NCBI GenBank assembly: GCA_903824725.1
Contig: CAIJXU010000070.1
Span: 1-59,410 of the forward strand
Length of the DNA stretch: 59,410 nt
Reading direction: 5' to 3'
From: an uncultured Bacteroidota bacterium
GTDB lineage: Bacteria > Bacteroidota > Bacteroidia > Chitinophagales > Chitinophagaceae
Shown: positions 27,981 through 36,219 of the stretch, piece by piece
Layout: each line of letters begins with the position of its first letter
How positions within the stretch are numbered: position 1 is the first letter of the stretch
The notes under the pieces: generated by a model
Databases searched by the model: none
Told to the model about the DNA's origin: nothing
The model's input: the letters and a program-made list of their open reading frames with translations, nothing else
Position numbers and translations under genes: made by a program

Positions 27981-28904
27981 CTAGCTAATGCTTAATTGCA
28001 TTGCTTCTAATATTTTGTTTAAGCCATTCAAATCAGCATATTCTACTGTGATTTTACCGCTGCCATTTTTTTGATGTTGTAATTGTACTTTGCTGGATAA
28101 ATGACTACTTAATTTGTCTTCTAATTTTTTATATACAGGAGAGAGTGTGCTCTTAGATCCTGTACTTTGAACAGTTGTCAATTTCCCCGCTTGATTCATC
28201 TTTTTAATCAGCTCCTCGGTTTGACGAACGGTTAAACCCTTTTCTATTATTTCTTTTAATAAAAAAAGTTGTTGATCCACTTCTTTGCCAATTAAAAGTT
28301 TAGCCAAACTGATACTTAAACTTCCATTACGAAGAGCGGCTTGAATATTGGGGGGTAATTCTAATAAGCGAATATAATTGGACACAGTAGATCTGTCTTT
28401 TCCCATTCTCTCAGCCACTTGCTCCTGTGTGTAATTTAATTCATGCATCATGCGTTGGTAGCTTAATGCAATTTCAATTTCATTTAAATCGACCCTTTGT
28501 AAATTTTCAAGCAAGGCAAGTTCTAATAATTCCTTGTCATTGCCGTGTCTGATATATGCAGGTAAATCTAAAATACCAGCCATCTTAGCAGCGCGAAAAC
28601 GACGCTCACCTGCGATCAATTGGTATTTTCCATTCGCTAGTTGCGCAACCGTTATGGGTTGAATAAGATCATGTATTTGAATGGACTTTGCTAATTCTTG
28701 TAAAGTATTAATGTCAAAATCCTTCCTAGGATTTTTTGGGTTGACTTGGATATTTGTAAGTAAAATGCGATTACTTGCTACTGCTTTTTCAATGGCGGCG
28801 GCAGGAACTTGGCCAGCAGGATTTTTATAATCTGCATCCATGTTTTGCAATAAAGAGCGAAGCCCTTTTCCAATTAAATCTTTATTGTTGATACTTTTGC
28901 TCAT
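27981..28904 (-). CDS. parB: chromosome-partitioning protein ParB
   Basis: ParB binds centromere-like parS sites and, with ParA, segregates the chromosome origin. The N-terminal CTPase domain shows NPKNPRKDFDINTLQELAKS and the conserved LIAGERRFRAAKMAG box. The helix-turn-helix segment is YTQEQVAERMGKDRSTVSNYIRLL. The C-terminal dimerisation part ends VEYADLNGLNKILEAM. The length of 307 is normal. It starts 2 nt after the parA stop. No parS palindrome with a CACGTG core was seen by eye in the window. Confidence 0.93.
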   Translation of the reverse strand: MSKSINNKDLIGKGLRSLLQNMDADYKNPAGQVPAAAIEKAVASNRILLTNIQVNPKNPRKDFDINTLQELAKSIQIHDLIQPITVAQLANGKYQLIAGERRFRAAKMAGILDLPAYIRHGNDKELLELALLENLQRVDLNEIEIALSYQRMMHELNYTQEQVAERMGKDRSTVSNYIRLLELPPNIQAALRNGSLSISLAKLLIGKEVDQQLFLLKEIIEKGLTVRQTEELIKKMNQAGKLTTVQSTGSKSTLSPVYKKLEDKLSSHLSSKVQLQHQKNGSGKITVEYADLNGLNKILEAMQLSIS

Positions 28905-28906
28905 AA

Positions 28907-29707
28907 TTAATCAATTATACGCTCGGCATTACTCATATTGGTCATGCCGTTCTTTTGTAATATTTCCTTGGCTAAGTTTAAATAATTTACGGTCCCTTTA
29001 CTCTCTGCGTCATATAAAATAACAGGCTTTCCAACACTAGGTGCTTCACTTAAACGCGTGTTACGATGAATGATGGTGGAGAATACCATTTCGTCAAAAT
29101 GTTTTCGAACTTCACTCACCACTTGATTGCTTAATCTTAAACGGCCATCATACATCGTCATTAAGATACCTTCGATTTGTAATTCAGGATTTAATCTGCT
29201 TTGTACAATTTTGATGGTGTTTAATAATTTACCTAAGCCCTCCAATGCAAAAAATTCACATTGAACTGGGACAATGACACTATCAGCAGCTACTAGAGCA
29301 TTAACAGTAATTAATCCTAAAGAGGGCAAGCAATCAATAATGATAAAGTCATATTGGTCACGAATTTCATTGATCAGTCCTTTTAATACATTTTCTCGAT
29401 TGGGCAAATTCACTAATTCAATTTCAGCGCCCACTAAATCAATATGGGAAGGGATCAAATCAAGGTGTGGAATTTCAGTTTTTAACACTACGTCTTTTAA
29501 TGGCACATTGTTAATCATGCTATCGTATAAACTAGTAGTGATATTATGCAAATCAAAGCCTACCCCAGTAGTACTATTTGCCTGTGGGTCAGCATCAATC
29601 AGCAACGTTTTATATTCTAAAACGGCTAAACTAGCTGCAATATTAATGGCCGAGGTCGTTTTACCCACCCCTCCTTTTTGATTCGCAATTCCAATGATTC
29701 GAGCCAT
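28907..29707 (-). CDS. parA: chromosome-partitioning ATPase ParA
   Basis: This is a deviant Walker ATPase with [12 protein letters not shown] at the N-terminus ([15 protein letters not shown]), the Walker A' [11 protein letters not shown] and IIDCLPSLG. Length from the chosen start is 266. The frame extends nine codons further, to 29734, but a perfect TAttTTTG -7 box at 29739-29732 overlaps that start, and [10 protein letters not shown] is the usual N-terminus. It heads the parA-parB-DUF5683-dapB unit. Confidence 0.94.
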   Translation of the reverse strand: MARIIGIANQKGGVGKTTSAINIAASLAVLEYKTLLIDADPQANSTTGVGFDLHNITTSLYDSMINNVPLKDVVLKTEIPHLDLIPSHIDLVGAEIELVNLPNRENVLKGLINEIRDQYDFIIIDCLPSLGLITVNALVAADSVIVPVQCEFFALEGLGKLLNTIKIVQSRLNPELQIEGILMTMYDGRLRLSNQVVSEVRKHFDEMVFSTIIHRNTRLSEAPSVGKPVILYDAESKGTVNYLNLAKEILQKNGMTNMSNAERIID

Positions 29708-29731
29708 AAAATAGGTATCCTTATTTTCATT

Positions 29732-29739
29732 CAAAAATA
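29732..29739 (-). promoter_or_regulatory. -7 box of the parA promoter
   Basis: The minus strand reads TATTTTTG, a full match to TAnnTTTG. Transcription is predicted to start near 29727, 20 nt before the ATG at 29707. The promoter drives the four-gene parAB cluster. Confidence 0.5.
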
Positions 29740-29819
29740 AGGGATAAATGGTAACAATTTGGGATTAAATATGTTATAAATGAATGGTTTGGCCCTAATT
29801 TTACCCACTAATTAACACT

Positions 29820-31055
29820 ATGAGGAACCCTATATTTATTTTCGTCCTTCTATCGGTATTACTTCTTGTCGATTTTTACATTTACCATGTACTTCGCAGC
29901 CTGACGCAGGGCTTTTCAGGGACCACAAAAAATGTATTTGGAATCCTTTATTGGGCTTTGTGTATCATTAGCTTAGGAGGTTTTTTATTATTTCCTTATG
30001 TTTCTAATCCTTATTTTAGACAATATATTTTTTCAGTAGGCATTGGTTGGGTTTTAACCCTCATCACAATGGCAATTTTTTTCTTAGTAGACGATCTACG
30101 TCGAGGTACTTTTTGGACGGTGGGCCAAATTGTTTCAGCGACAGGGGCTCAATTTTTGAAAACTGAAAAAGGGATTCCTCGTTCTACTTTTTTAAGTTGG
30201 TTGGGAGTAGGCTTATCCTCAACATTATTTTTATCCCTACTTTATGGATTTGGTAATAAATACAATTATAAATTAATTAGAAAAAAAATTGCTTTGTCAG
30301 GGCTGCCTCCTGTTTTTAAGGGGTTTAAAATTATTCACATTAGTGATATACATAGTGGAAGTCTAAAAGATAAAGAAGCGGTACTGAATGGTGTAAAAAT
30401 GATTCAAGCGCAAAAGGCGGATCTTGTTTTATTCACTGGAGATTTAGTGAACGATAAAGCAACTGAAATGACTGACTGGATGGATGTATTTGGACAAATT
30501 ACCGCACCTCATGGTGTATTTAGCACTTTAGGCAATCACGATTATGGAGATTATGTTCAATGGCCTACTCCTGAAGCCAAAAAACAAAACCTTCAGGATC
30601 TGAAGCAGGTTCATGCCAATTTAGGATGGAAATTGATGATGAATGAAAATGCAAAAATTGAAAAACAGGGTTCATATATACAATTAGTGGGTATTGAAAA
30701 CTGGGGCGCCAAAGCAAGATTTCCTAAATATGGCAAATTAGATAAAGCTATGATTGGAGTTAAGGAAGAGGAGGTCATTATTTTGATGAGTCATGATCCA
30801 AGCCATTGGGAGGCAGAAGTACAAGTCAAATACCCACATATCAATTTAACTTTGTCCGGGCATACCCATGGTATGCAATTTGGTCTTGAAAATCCTTATT
30901 TTAAATGGAGTCCTGTGCAATGGGTATATAAACAGTGGGCAGGCATCTACCAAAACGCAGAACAACAATTATATGTTAATCGAGGTTTTGGCTTTTTAGG
31001 CTATCCTGGCAGGGTAGGCATCATGCCCGAAATTACTTTGATAGAATTGGTGTAA
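29820..31055 (+). CDS. membrane-anchored calcineurin-like metallophosphoesterase
   Basis: About the first 150 residues hold four hydrophobic helices (for example IFIFVLLSVLLLVDFYIYHV). A C-terminal phosphoesterase domain of the calcineurin type faces one side of the inner membrane. The metal-binding motifs are intact in order: IIHISDIHSGS near 170, FTGDLVND near 200, TLGNHDYG near 238 and LSGHTHGMQFG near 345. The YkuE/YaeI-like layout suggests a lipid or UDP-sugar phosphate substrate, but none is shown. It is 411 residues and divergent from parA. Confidence 0.88.
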   Translation: MRNPIFIFVLLSVLLLVDFYIYHVLRSLTQGFSGTTKNVFGILYWALCIISLGGFLLFPYVSNPYFRQYIFSVGIGWVLTLITMAIFFLVDDLRRGTFWTVGQIVSATGAQFLKTEKGIPRSTFLSWLGVGLSSTLFLSLLYGFGNKYNYKLIRKKIALSGLPPVFKGFKIIHISDIHSGSLKDKEAVLNGVKMIQAQKADLVLFTGDLVNDKATEMTDWMDVFGQITAPHGVFSTLGNHDYGDYVQWPTPEAKKQNLQDLKQVHANLGWKLMMNENAKIEKQGSYIQLVGIENWGAKARFPKYGKLDKAMIGVKEEEVIILMSHDPSHWEAEVQVKYPHINLTLSGHTHGMQFGLENPYFKWSPVQWVYKQWAGIYQNAEQQLYVNRGFGFLGYPGRVGIMPEITLIELV

Positions 31056-31107
31056 TTTTGAATTCTATATCATATCTAACCAACGCAGTATTTTAATTAC
31101 ATCTCTT

Positions 31108-31716
31108 ATGAAAAAAATTCTATTCATTTTATTTATCCTTATGAGTGTTCATGTTATTGGACAGCAAAAATTTGGAATAGGTATTAAAGTGGGGCAAAAT
31201 TTTTCGAAGGTAGATAATGTATTAGTAGACCATAATTCGGCTTCCTATCATGCAGGGGTCACTACTTCTATTGGTATCAATAGTAAGTTTAGTATTGCAG
31301 TAGATGCGATGCTATCGCAAACCAAATTGGAATCAAGTCCATCATTAACTGATTTGATAGCTCATCCCAGTTTTAAGCCTGAAACTTATCACTTAAATTA
31401 TTTAAGTATTCCATTGCTTCTGCAATTTCATCCTGTTAAAAATTTTACAATACAAGCTGGCCCGCAATATTCTATATTGTTAGATCAAAAAAAAGATGGT
31501 ATCGAAAACGCCAGGGTTGCTTTTTCTTCTGGTGATTTTTCAATGGTGGGTGGTGCTAAGTTAGATTTAGGTGGATTTTTCATATATGGCAGGTATGCTA
31601 TAGGCCTTAATAATATTGGGTCTTCGCAACAACTACTTGATGAATTAAAAAATCAAGATACCTGGAAGACAAGGCAATGGCAATTAGGTGTAGGCTTGAA
31701 GATATTTAATTTTTAG
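31108..31716 (+). CDS. small PorT-like outer membrane beta-barrel protein
   Basis: The 202-residue protein carries a signal peptide (MKKILFILFILMSVHVIGQ), then KFGIGIKVGQNFSKVD, the start of a porin-family barrel. Repeated amphipathic strands (for example YLSIPLLLQFHPVKNFTIQA with PQYSILL after it) resemble the Bacteroidota PorT-like barrel family. It ends GVGLKIFNF. Function is not predictable; no operon partner is visible. The previous gene ends 52 nt upstream on the same strand. Confidence 0.75.
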   Translation: MKKILFILFILMSVHVIGQQKFGIGIKVGQNFSKVDNVLVDHNSASYHAGVTTSIGINSKFSIAVDAMLSQTKLESSPSLTDLIAHPSFKPETYHLNYLSIPLLLQFHPVKNFTIQAGPQYSILLDQKKDGIENARVAFSSGDFSMVGGAKLDLGGFFIYGRYAIGLNNIGSSQQLLDELKNQDTWKTRQWQLGVGLKIFNF

Positions 31717-31732
31717 TCGTTTTATTATTTCC

Positions 31733-33385
31733 TCACTTAAATTTATTAGGGTGTGCTTCATCCCAAGGAGTGGCCTTTTGAAAAGCATCTGCAATATTTA
31801 AAAGGGTGGCTTCGTCAAACAGCTTTCCTACAAAACTAATCCCGGTAGGCAAATTTAATTTTTTATCAAATCCAGTAGGCACACATACCACAGGATGTCC
31901 TGTTAGGTTGGTGATGGCGGATTGATTTCCGTCTCCTCTTGATGGACAAATGATGGCATCGAATTGTTGAATCACTTCATTCACTTTTTGCATAAGTAAG
32001 TATCGGTGGCGTTGTGCATTCACATATTCGACAGCAGGTATAAATCGAGCTGTTCTAAATTGGTTGGGCCAATCGTTTTTAGTTTGTCTAGTTAATTCAT
32101 CATCTATATTGTTTCTTGTCATATCATCAAATTGTGCTGCACATTCAACACCAATAACGATATCCATGATATTGAATTGATACACACCGCTGTCTGGGAA
32201 ATTAACGGGGATCAATTGAATACCCATTTTTTTAAAAGCCTCCAAAGCCTTCCATTCATTTCTTGATGTATCTTTTATTTTATCAAAGTAATTTTTTGCA
32301 TATGCAATTTTTAGTTGCTTAATTGATTTTTGAGGCGTGTAATTAAATGGCAAATTCACTGCAGATAAATCCTTGCCATCGGTCCCATGTATATAACTAA
32401 AAACAATAGCGGCATCAGCGACAGATCTGCAAATAGGTCCTACTTTATCTAAACTATAACTTAAAGCCATTGCGCCACTTCGGCTAACACTTCCAAATGT
32501 AGGTCTTAATCCAGTTGCGCCACAAGTAGTAGATGGAGATACAATACTTCCCCAGGTTTCTGTACCAATTGCAAAAGGGACCAATCCTGCCACGGTTGCA
32601 GATGCTGAACCAGCAGAGGATCCAGAGGATCCATAGTTCAAATTCCAAGGATTTTTGGTGCGTCCTCCATACCAATAGTCACCCATCGCTAAAGCACCTA
32701 GCGTAAATTTAGCCACCAATACAGCACCTGCTTTTTTTAATTGCAAATAAACAAAAGCGTCTTCGTCAATTACTTGATTTTTATAAGGAGCAGCACCCCA
32801 AGTTGTTTTGGTGCCTTTGATGGCAAATAAATCTTTTAATCCATAGGGAATACCATGTAGTAGTCCACGATATTTTCCTGCTGCCATTTCTTCATCTGCT
32901 TTTTTTGCTTGTTCATAAGCGATGTCTTCTTGCAAACTGATCACACATTGCAAAGTGTCCCCCCATTTTTTTATTCTTTCAATAAAAAATTGAGTCAGTT
33001 TTAAGGAGCTTATTTTTTTATGTTGAATCAGGTAAGCTAATTGTTCAATACTATAAAAAGCTAAGTCATTGTTGTTGGTGGGTAATTCGGTAATGGTGGT
33101 TTTCCATTGAATAGGATTTTGTTTTTTATTCAATATCATGTTAGGTAAAATAGCTGTTTGCCACATACTCAAAGGAACATTATTATTTAAGGATAATTGG
33201 TGCATGGCCTTATAGTTCATTAAATTATCTTTTACATCACTATATAAAGTGTCTATTTCCTTTGGCGAAAACTGAAGATCGAAAATTTTTGAAGTGCTAA
33301 TTAAATCCGTTTTTTGAATCGACATATCCTGTGCTATCAAGCGGGGAGTTATGATAACAAATAGCAGTGCGAAAATGACTTTCAT
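31733..33385 (-). CDS. secreted amidase-signature family hydrolase
   Basis: This 550-residue protein has a signal peptide (MKVIFALLFVIITPRLIAQ) and an amidase-signature core with the Ser-cisSer-Lys triad. The lysine is in GIPYGLKDLFAIKG. The cis-Ser loop is GSSAGSASATVAG. The nucleophile Ser is in GTETWGSIVSPS (usual form GTDTGGS; here W replaces one G). The N-terminal ~100 residues are an extra leader region. Export fits hydrolysis of peptides or amides in the periplasm, but the substrate is unknown. A TAtaTTTA box at 33409-33402 is about 12 nt before the predicted ATG. Confidence 0.85.
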   Translation of the reverse strand: MKVIFALLFVIITPRLIAQDMSIQKTDLISTSKIFDLQFSPKEIDTLYSDVKDNLMNYKAMHQLSLNNNVPLSMWQTAILPNMILNKKQNPIQWKTTITELPTNNNDLAFYSIEQLAYLIQHKKISSLKLTQFFIERIKKWGDTLQCVISLQEDIAYEQAKKADEEMAAGKYRGLLHGIPYGLKDLFAIKGTKTTWGAAPYKNQVIDEDAFVYLQLKKAGAVLVAKFTLGALAMGDYWYGGRTKNPWNLNYGSSGSSAGSASATVAGLVPFAIGTETWGSIVSPSTTCGATGLRPTFGSVSRSGAMALSYSLDKVGPICRSVADAAIVFSYIHGTDGKDLSAVNLPFNYTPQKSIKQLKIAYAKNYFDKIKDTSRNEWKALEAFKKMGIQLIPVNFPDSGVYQFNIMDIVIGVECAAQFDDMTRNNIDDELTRQTKNDWPNQFRTARFIPAVEYVNAQRHRYLLMQKVNEVIQQFDAIICPSRGDGNQSAITNLTGHPVVCVPTGFDKKLNLPTGISFVGKLFDEATLLNIADAFQKATPWDEAHPNKFK

Positions 33386-33449
33386 AATTTAATTTTAAGA
33401 TTAAATATAAGTCAATTATCGAATAAACATATTTACAAAGTAGGGAAGT

Positions 33450-34715
33450 CTAATACCTTGGCTTTGATCTGCTGAATCGGTTTTTTTGAGGTGCATTGCC
33501 GCGTGCATTAGAACGGGCATGACCCGAGTTGCCTCGTCCTTGTTGTTGCACCGTCTTAACTGGATTATGGTTCATCAAAGGGTAGGGATGATTCTCTATC
33601 ACCGGAATAGGCTTAGCGATTAACTTTTCAATGTCTTTCAAGAATGCTTTTTCTTCCGCATCGCAAAATGAAATGGCAGTTCCATTAGCGCCAGCACGGC
33701 CTGTTCGACCAATTCGGTGCACATAGGTTTCTGCAATATTTGGAATTTCAAAATTAATAACAAATGCTAAATTGTCCACATCGATTCCTCTAGCCGCAAT
33801 ATCAGTGGCAACTAATATTCTAGTACTTTGTTCTTTAAAATTACTTAAAGCTCTTTGTCTTGCATTTTGAGATTTATTGCCATGGATGGCTTCGGCTTTA
33901 ATATTATTTTTTAAAAGAAGGTTGACCACTTTGTCTGCGCCATGTTTGGTTCGAGTAAAAACCAATGCGGTTTTAATTGCTGGATTTTTAAGTACATCAA
34001 TTAACAAAGCATTTTTATTATTCTTATCAACAAAATAAACCGATTGCTCAATAATTTCCACAGTAGAAGAAACAGGAGTGACCGTCACTTTTTGTGGATG
34101 AAATAAAATAGTGCTCGCTAAAGTGACAATTTCGGGTGGCATGGTTGCTGAAAAAAACAAAGACTGTCTTTTTTTAGGCAGTACTGCTAATAATTTTTTT
34201 ACATCATTGACGAATCCCATATCCAACATTCGATCGGCTTCATCTAGTACAAAAATTTCTACATCTCTTAAACTAATATGCCCTTGATTCATTAAATCTA
34301 ATAATCTACCTGGTGTCGCAATAACGACATCCACACCGTTGCGAAGTGCAGTAACCTGAGGCCCTTGTGCAACACCTCCAAAAATGACGGTGCAACTTAA
34401 TGGCGTGTGTCTTCCATAGGCATTAAAACTTTCAGCTATTTGGATGGCTAGTTCACGAGTAGGTGTTACAATTAATGACCTTATTTTTTTTCGTTTCTCG
34501 TTGCCTGCATTTTGAAGTAGTAATTGTAAAATAGGTAAAGTAAAAGCGGCTGTTTTTCCAGTACCCGTTTGGGCACAGCCTAATAAATCCTTTCCTTCTA
34601 AAACGATGGGAATAGATTGGGCTTGAATAGGTGTAGGGGTCGTGTATCCTTCCTCATATAATGCTAATAATAGAGGCTCAATAAGATGTAAGGACTTAAA
34701 ATTTGTACTCGTCAT
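33450..34715 (-). CDS. DEAD-box RNA helicase, RhlE-like
   Basis: This is an ATP-dependent RNA helicase of the DEAD family. The Q motif is [16 protein letters not shown], Walker A is [14 protein letters not shown], then [20 protein letters not shown], the SAT motif in FFSATMP, and [10 protein letters not shown]. The C-terminal tail is short and basic with Arg/Gly ([18 protein letters not shown]), as in RNA-binding RhlE proteins. The open frame has an upstream TTG at 34724, but the ATG at 34715 lies just after a TACCTTG box (34728-34722), so the transcript is nearly leaderless. The length is 421 from there. Confidence 0.93.
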   Translation of the reverse strand: MTSTNFKSLHLIEPLLLALYEEGYTTPTPIQAQSIPIVLEGKDLLGCAQTGTGKTAAFTLPILQLLLQNAGNEKRKKIRSLIVTPTRELAIQIAESFNAYGRHTPLSCTVIFGGVAQGPQVTALRNGVDVVIATPGRLLDLMNQGHISLRDVEIFVLDEADRMLDMGFVNDVKKLLAVLPKKRQSLFFSATMPPEIVTLASTILFHPQKVTVTPVSSTVEIIEQSVYFVDKNNKNALLIDVLKNPAIKTALVFTRTKHGADKVVNLLLKNNIKAEAIHGNKSQNARQRALSNFKEQSTRILVATDIAARGIDVDNLAFVINFEIPNIAETYVHRIGRTGRAGANGTAISFCDAEEKAFLKDIEKLIAKPIPVIENHPYPLMNHNPVKTVQQQGRGNSGHARSNARGNAPQKNRFSRSKPRY

Positions 34716-34769
34716 GGGCTGCAAGGTACACTATTTAATTTTGAAGCCCTTCCTAGTGCTTTAAAGTGA

Positions 34770-36194
34770 CTATGAAAATAAATCCATCTCTGCTTTACCA
34801 AGTCCATCGGGTGTGGTATAAAAAGGTCTTTTTTCAATCACATAATGGGTATCCTGTGGTATGCCTAAGGCATGGTAAATGGTTTGATGAATCTGTTCAA
34901 TTCGGATGGGCTTGTCTACCGTTTTGCAAGGGCGTTCATCCGCTGTTTTTCCATATACATTTCCTTTTTTTATTCCACCACCAAACATCAACATAGAACA
35001 ACCATCTGTGAAATGGCGATGCATTCCATAGTTTTTTAATTCCTGAATAATATCGGGTTGATCAACTTGCTCTTGCACTTTAAGTTCTGGACGGCCTTCC
35101 ACCATCATGTCTCTACTAAACTCACTTGCTAATATCACAAGGGTTCGATCTAAATGGCCTGTACGATCCAGGTCTTTAATTAATTGTGCAATAGGACCAT
35201 CAATTTGTTTTTTCATATCCACTAATCTGGTATGTCCGTTGTCGTGGGTGTCCCAATTTTTAAATGGTTCGTATTCGGTAGTCACACTAATGAATCTAGC
35301 TCCTTTTTCAGTTAATCGGCGTGCCATTAAACAGCCGAGTCCAAATTTGCCAGTATTATAAATGTCATAGCTTTCTTTTGGTTCTTTAGTTAAATCAAAT
35401 GCAGCTGCTTCGGGCGACTTTAATAATATATAAGCTTGTTCCATGGATCTTCTCATGGATTCTTTTTGATAATCACTTCCCATTTCACCCATGGGACTCT
35501 TGCTCATTAATTCATTGTACAATTGATTCCTTTTTTCGAATCTATTAATGTTCATGCCAACTGGAGGCTTTACACTTTCGAGTCCAGCACTTGGATCAGG
35601 AATTAAAAAAGGCCCAAATTCATTTCCTAAAAATCCAGCGGTATGAAATGCTTTTAATTCTTCTCCCTCGCCTAATGAAAATCTTTGACCAATATCTATA
35701 AAGGCAGGAATCACAGAGTTCACTGGACCTAATTGATTGGAAATCCAAGAACCAATATGTGGCGCAGCAACTGATTGTGGTGGTTTATAACAAGTATGCC
35801 AATGGTACTGATGACGTGAATGCAAAATATGACCCATGTCTCCCGCTACATAGGATCTGATGACAGTTCCTTTATCCATGACCTTTCCAATAGATTCTAG
35901 TCCCTCAGAAAAATAGACATCATCTAAAATAGTGGGAGCAGATTTAAATGTACTTAATACGTCATTGGCCATCATGCCTTTTGTAAAGGGCGTGTATTTT
36001 TTAGGATCAAAAGTGTCGGTATGCGCCATGCCGCCTCCCATCCAAAGTAAAATGACCGTATCGGCAGTGGCTTTAATTTTAGATGTGTTACATGAAGCCA
36101 AAAAGCCTGCTAAGGGCGCCCCCGCTGCAAGTGCTGCGATGGCTGCAGTGCTGCTGCCTTTTAAAAATTCTCTGCGATTCCAATGATGATTCAT
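34770..36194 (-). CDS. DUF1501 family protein with Tat-type signal
   Basis: DUF1501 proteins are secreted sulfatase/phosphatase-fold proteins common in Planctomycetes and also found in Bacteroidota. The N-terminus from the chosen ATG reads MNHHWNRREFLKGSST, with a Tat motif (RRxFLK) and an Ala-rich hydrophobic stretch ending in a Cys (LASCN). WMGGGMAHTDTFDPK starts the body. The frame extends 27 codons further to 36275, overlapping the upstream gene, but that part has no family sequence. It lies 25 nt after the DUF1549 gene. Exact activity is unknown. Confidence 0.85.
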   Translation of the reverse strand: MNHHWNRREFLKGSSTAAIAALAAGAPLAGFLASCNTSKIKATADTVILLWMGGGMAHTDTFDPKKYTPFTKGMMANDVLSTFKSAPTILDDVYFSEGLESIGKVMDKGTVIRSYVAGDMGHILHSRHQYHWHTCYKPPQSVAAPHIGSWISNQLGPVNSVIPAFIDIGQRFSLGEGEELKAFHTAGFLGNEFGPFLIPDPSAGLESVKPPVGMNINRFEKRNQLYNELMSKSPMGEMGSDYQKESMRRSMEQAYILLKSPEAAAFDLTKEPKESYDIYNTGKFGLGCLMARRLTEKGARFISVTTEYEPFKNWDTHDNGHTRLVDMKKQIDGPIAQLIKDLDRTGHLDRTLVILASEFSRDMMVEGRPELKVQEQVDQPDIIQELKNYGMHRHFTDGCSMLMFGGGIKKGNVYGKTADERPCKTVDKPIRIEQIHQTIYHALGIPQDTHYVIEKRPFYTTPDGLGKAEMDLFS

Positions 36195-36219
36195 ATTTAT
36201 ATATTTATGATCAAATGAA

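Noticed and set aside
29274..29681. 135-codon open frame antisense to parA
   Set aside because: It lies wholly within parA on the other strand, and its composition follows the antisense of parA codons. It is a shadow frame.
27981..29819. parS centromere site near parAB
   Set aside because: I looked for a palindrome with a CACGTG core around parAB and did not see one; a motif search of the whole genome is needed.
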